Shown: one piece after another, positions 6,062 through 7,278 of the stretch
How the letters are laid out: each line of letters starts with the position of its first letter
How positions within the stretch are numbered: the stretch's first letter is position 1
DNA from: Flavobacteriaceae bacterium
GTDB taxonomy: Bacteria > Bacteroidota > Bacteroidia > Flavobacteriales > Flavobacteriaceae
Length of the DNA stretch: 7,278 nt
NCBI GenBank assembly: GCA_030590765.1
Contig: JAUVCP010000102.1
Location: 1-7,278 of the forward strand
Direction: 5' to 3'
Position numbers and translations under genes: made by a program
The notes under the pieces: model-generated
What the model was told of the DNA's origin: nothing
The model's database searches: none
The model's input: only the letters and a program-made list of their open reading frames with translations

Positions 6062-6820
6062 TTAGTTTTGTGGTTTTTTATAGATAAAAAGTTTTTCTTC
6101 AGCATCACTTATCAGGTATATTTTATCTTTTGAAATTGCAATCCCCTCAGCTTGAGTAACTTTAATTGAATAACTTCCAATAAGGTCTCCTTTAAGCGTA
6201 CATTTATTTATTGTTTTACTTTGATCGCTAACGATCCATAGTTCTTTTGATCCGTTATCATAGAAAATCCCTGAATAATCAGATGCAAAATTCAGATCAT
6301 ATTCAGCGGAAACCGTAAAATCACTCCTTAGCCTGATCAATTTCCCAGGATTTTTTTCATTCAGAATAAATATAGCGTTTAAATTTTCTGCAAAAGCGAC
6401 ACCTTCTAATCCACTGTTACTATCCATATTTTGATAATTGATCCTATGCTTTACGAAAGTTTCTGAACTCATATCAAATTCAACAAGCTCTTTACTTCTT
6501 TCTTCTGCCAGTAAAAGTTTGACTCCCTTGAAAGTAGAAACACCTTCCAGATCATCTCCTTCATATTTGTATATTTTTGTTATTTCACCTTTTATAGATA
6601 ATTTATAAACTTTTGCCGTATGATCACTCACCGTATACAAAACAGTTCCTGAACTATTAATTGCTAATCCTGATGGTTCAGCAACTAAAACATCAAATGT
6701 TGATATCAACTCCAGATCATCTTTTTTATCTTCACCTCCTCCATCATCACTATCACTACAAGATATAGCAACAAATGATAAAAGTAAAATAACAAAAAGG
6801 TGATTTTTAAGCAATTGCAT
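6062..6820 (-). CDS. SdiA-regulated-domain beta-propeller lipoprotein
   Basis: A 252-residue predicted lipoprotein. Residues 1-20 form a signal peptide with lipobox VAISC (C21), followed by SDSDDGGGED, the acidic surface-export type tail. The rest matches the SdiA-regulated (YjiK-like) family, a beta-propeller related to NHL and phytase-like folds: EPSGLAI (48-54), DDLEGVS (89-95), AEER (105-108), GLEGVAF (137-143), NEKNPGKLIR (154-163), DYSGIFYD (181-188), WIVSD (195-199) and QAEGIAI (223-229) are the repeated blade motifs in order. Length suits a five- or six-bladed propeller. Its biochemical role is not established; relatives were noted as quorum-regulator targets in enterobacteria, which need not apply here. 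The start is set by the signal peptide and lies 9 nt after a strong hairpin, leaving little room for a ribosome site. Confidence 0.88.
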   Translation of the reverse strand: MQLLKNHLFVILLLSFVAISCSDSDDGGGEDKKDDLELISTFDVLVAEPSGLAINSSGTVLYTVSDHTAKVYKLSIKGEITKIYKYEGDDLEGVSTFKGVKLLLAEERSKELVEFDMSSETFVKHRINYQNMDSNSGLEGVAFAENLNAIFILNEKNPGKLIRLRSDFTVSAEYDLNFASDYSGIFYDNGSKELWIVSDQSKTINKCTLKGDLIGSYSIKVTQAEGIAISKDKIYLISDAEEKLFIYKKPQN

Positions 6821-6829
6821 GATAAATAT

Positions 6830-6866
6830 AAAATCAGCTTATGACCATTGATCATAAGCTGATTTT
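6830..6866 (-). terminator. Strong intrinsic terminator, 15-bp stem
   Basis: A perfect 15-bp inverted repeat (6830-6844 with 6852-6866) with core ATCAGCTTATGA and a 7-nt loop CCATTGA. It begins 6 bp after the stop codon of the Ig-like-domain gene. On the minus strand the stem runs into TTTTATATTTATC; on the plus strand into TTTTTTAAAA, so it could work both ways. It serves the upstream gene, yet the next start codon follows only 9 nt later. Confidence 0.85.
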
Positions 6867-6872
6867 TTAAAA

Positions 6873-7278
6873 TTATTCTTTTACAACTACACTCCAGGTA
6901 GCTGGATCATCTTTGATATCTCCATCAAATTCACCAGAGGTCTTACCATACGTATAGTACATTTTATCTCCTGCTCCATCTTTAGCTCTCATATACCAGG
7001 AAACTTCATCTCCTGCTGCAAGATCAGCTGTTGGAATAGCAAAATTATATATATTATCACCTGTTGGCAATTCACCTTCCCATTCTATGGAATGTCTATC
7101 ATTATCTTCTACATAAGTAGCAGGATCATAATTAATGATATAGTAAAATTTAACTTCTTCTATACCATTTTCATATGCTACATTAACATCATATTTGAGA
7201 TCTGCACCAGCATCATTTGTTACTACAAGATCAGAGAATCCGTTTACTGGAGCAATTGGAATTTCACCAACTGTAACC
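6873..7278 (-). CDS. C-terminal part of a secreted Ig-like-domain protein, cut by right edge
   Basis: The minus-strand frame is open from the right edge to TAA at 6873-6875, giving at least 135 residues, so the TTG at 7068-7070 is not the real start. The sequence begins VTVGEIPIAPVNGF, continues through YDVNVAYENGIEEVKFYYII and GDEVSWYMRAKDGAG, and ends ATWSVVVKE. The alternating hydrophobic strands, Asp/Gly/Asn-rich turns and conserved Trp/Tyr look like an Ig-like or fibronectin-type beta-sandwich of an exported or cell-surface Bacteroidota protein, probably following other modules upstream. No catalytic motif is visible, and there is no sorting-domain signature at the C-terminus. Only the partial-gene nature and the general fold class are supported. 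Confidence 0.8.
   Translation of the reverse strand, partial: VTVGEIPIAPVNGFSDLVVTNDAGADLKYDVNVAYENGIEEVKFYYIINYDPATYVEDNDRHSIEWEGELPTGDNIYNFAIPTADLAAGDEVSWYMRAKDGAGDKMYYTYGKTSGEFDGDIKDDPATWSVVVKE

Noticed and set aside
1..7278. CRISPR array, prophage, toxin-antitoxin or known defence system
   Set aside because: No spaced direct repeats, phage structural genes or defence-family motifs were seen; every long ORF is explained otherwise.

Overview
The window reads as a low-GC flavobacterial (Bacteroidota) chromosome segment. Three things point there. Both lipoproteins carry an acidic serine/aspartate stretch right after the lipobox cysteine, the outer-surface export signal of that phylum. The translation starts have A-rich leaders rather than strong GGAGG sites. 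The transposase and the CotH-type lipoprotein are of kinds common in marine flavobacteria. No gene is specific enough to name a species.

Left part, plus strand (1-2889). The C-terminal part of an IS1595/ISXO2-type transposase enters from the left edge. It is followed after only 23 bp by a complete NarL/LuxR-type response regulator with no kinase in view, then by a surface lipoprotein with an Ig-like N-terminal domain and a CotH kinase-like domain. Positions 2890-3121 are non-coding between converging genes and hold a weak stem-loop and a possible decayed small lipoprotein gene.

Right part, minus strand (3122-7278), in transcription order: the C-terminal part of an Ig-like-domain protein ending at a strong hairpin terminator; a SdiA-regulated-type beta-propeller lipoprotein whose start codon sits 9 nt past that hairpin; a 213-residue protein that I read as a divergent CYTH/triphosphate-tunnel-like protein; a canonical CYTH protein whose conserved N-terminus can only be reached from an ATT codon; and a DASS/SLC13-type anion transporter with altered Na+ motifs.

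The most interesting set is the last three genes. A canonical triphosphate-tunnel protein, a cryptic relative and an anion permease lie in tandem on one strand, and the permease has basic residues at matching positions of both of its inverted repeats. An attractive but unproven reading is a small module that imports or exports a phosphate-rich or organic anion and hydrolyses or senses it in the cytoplasm. The two intergenic gaps within this group are unusually rich in inverted and tandem repeats.
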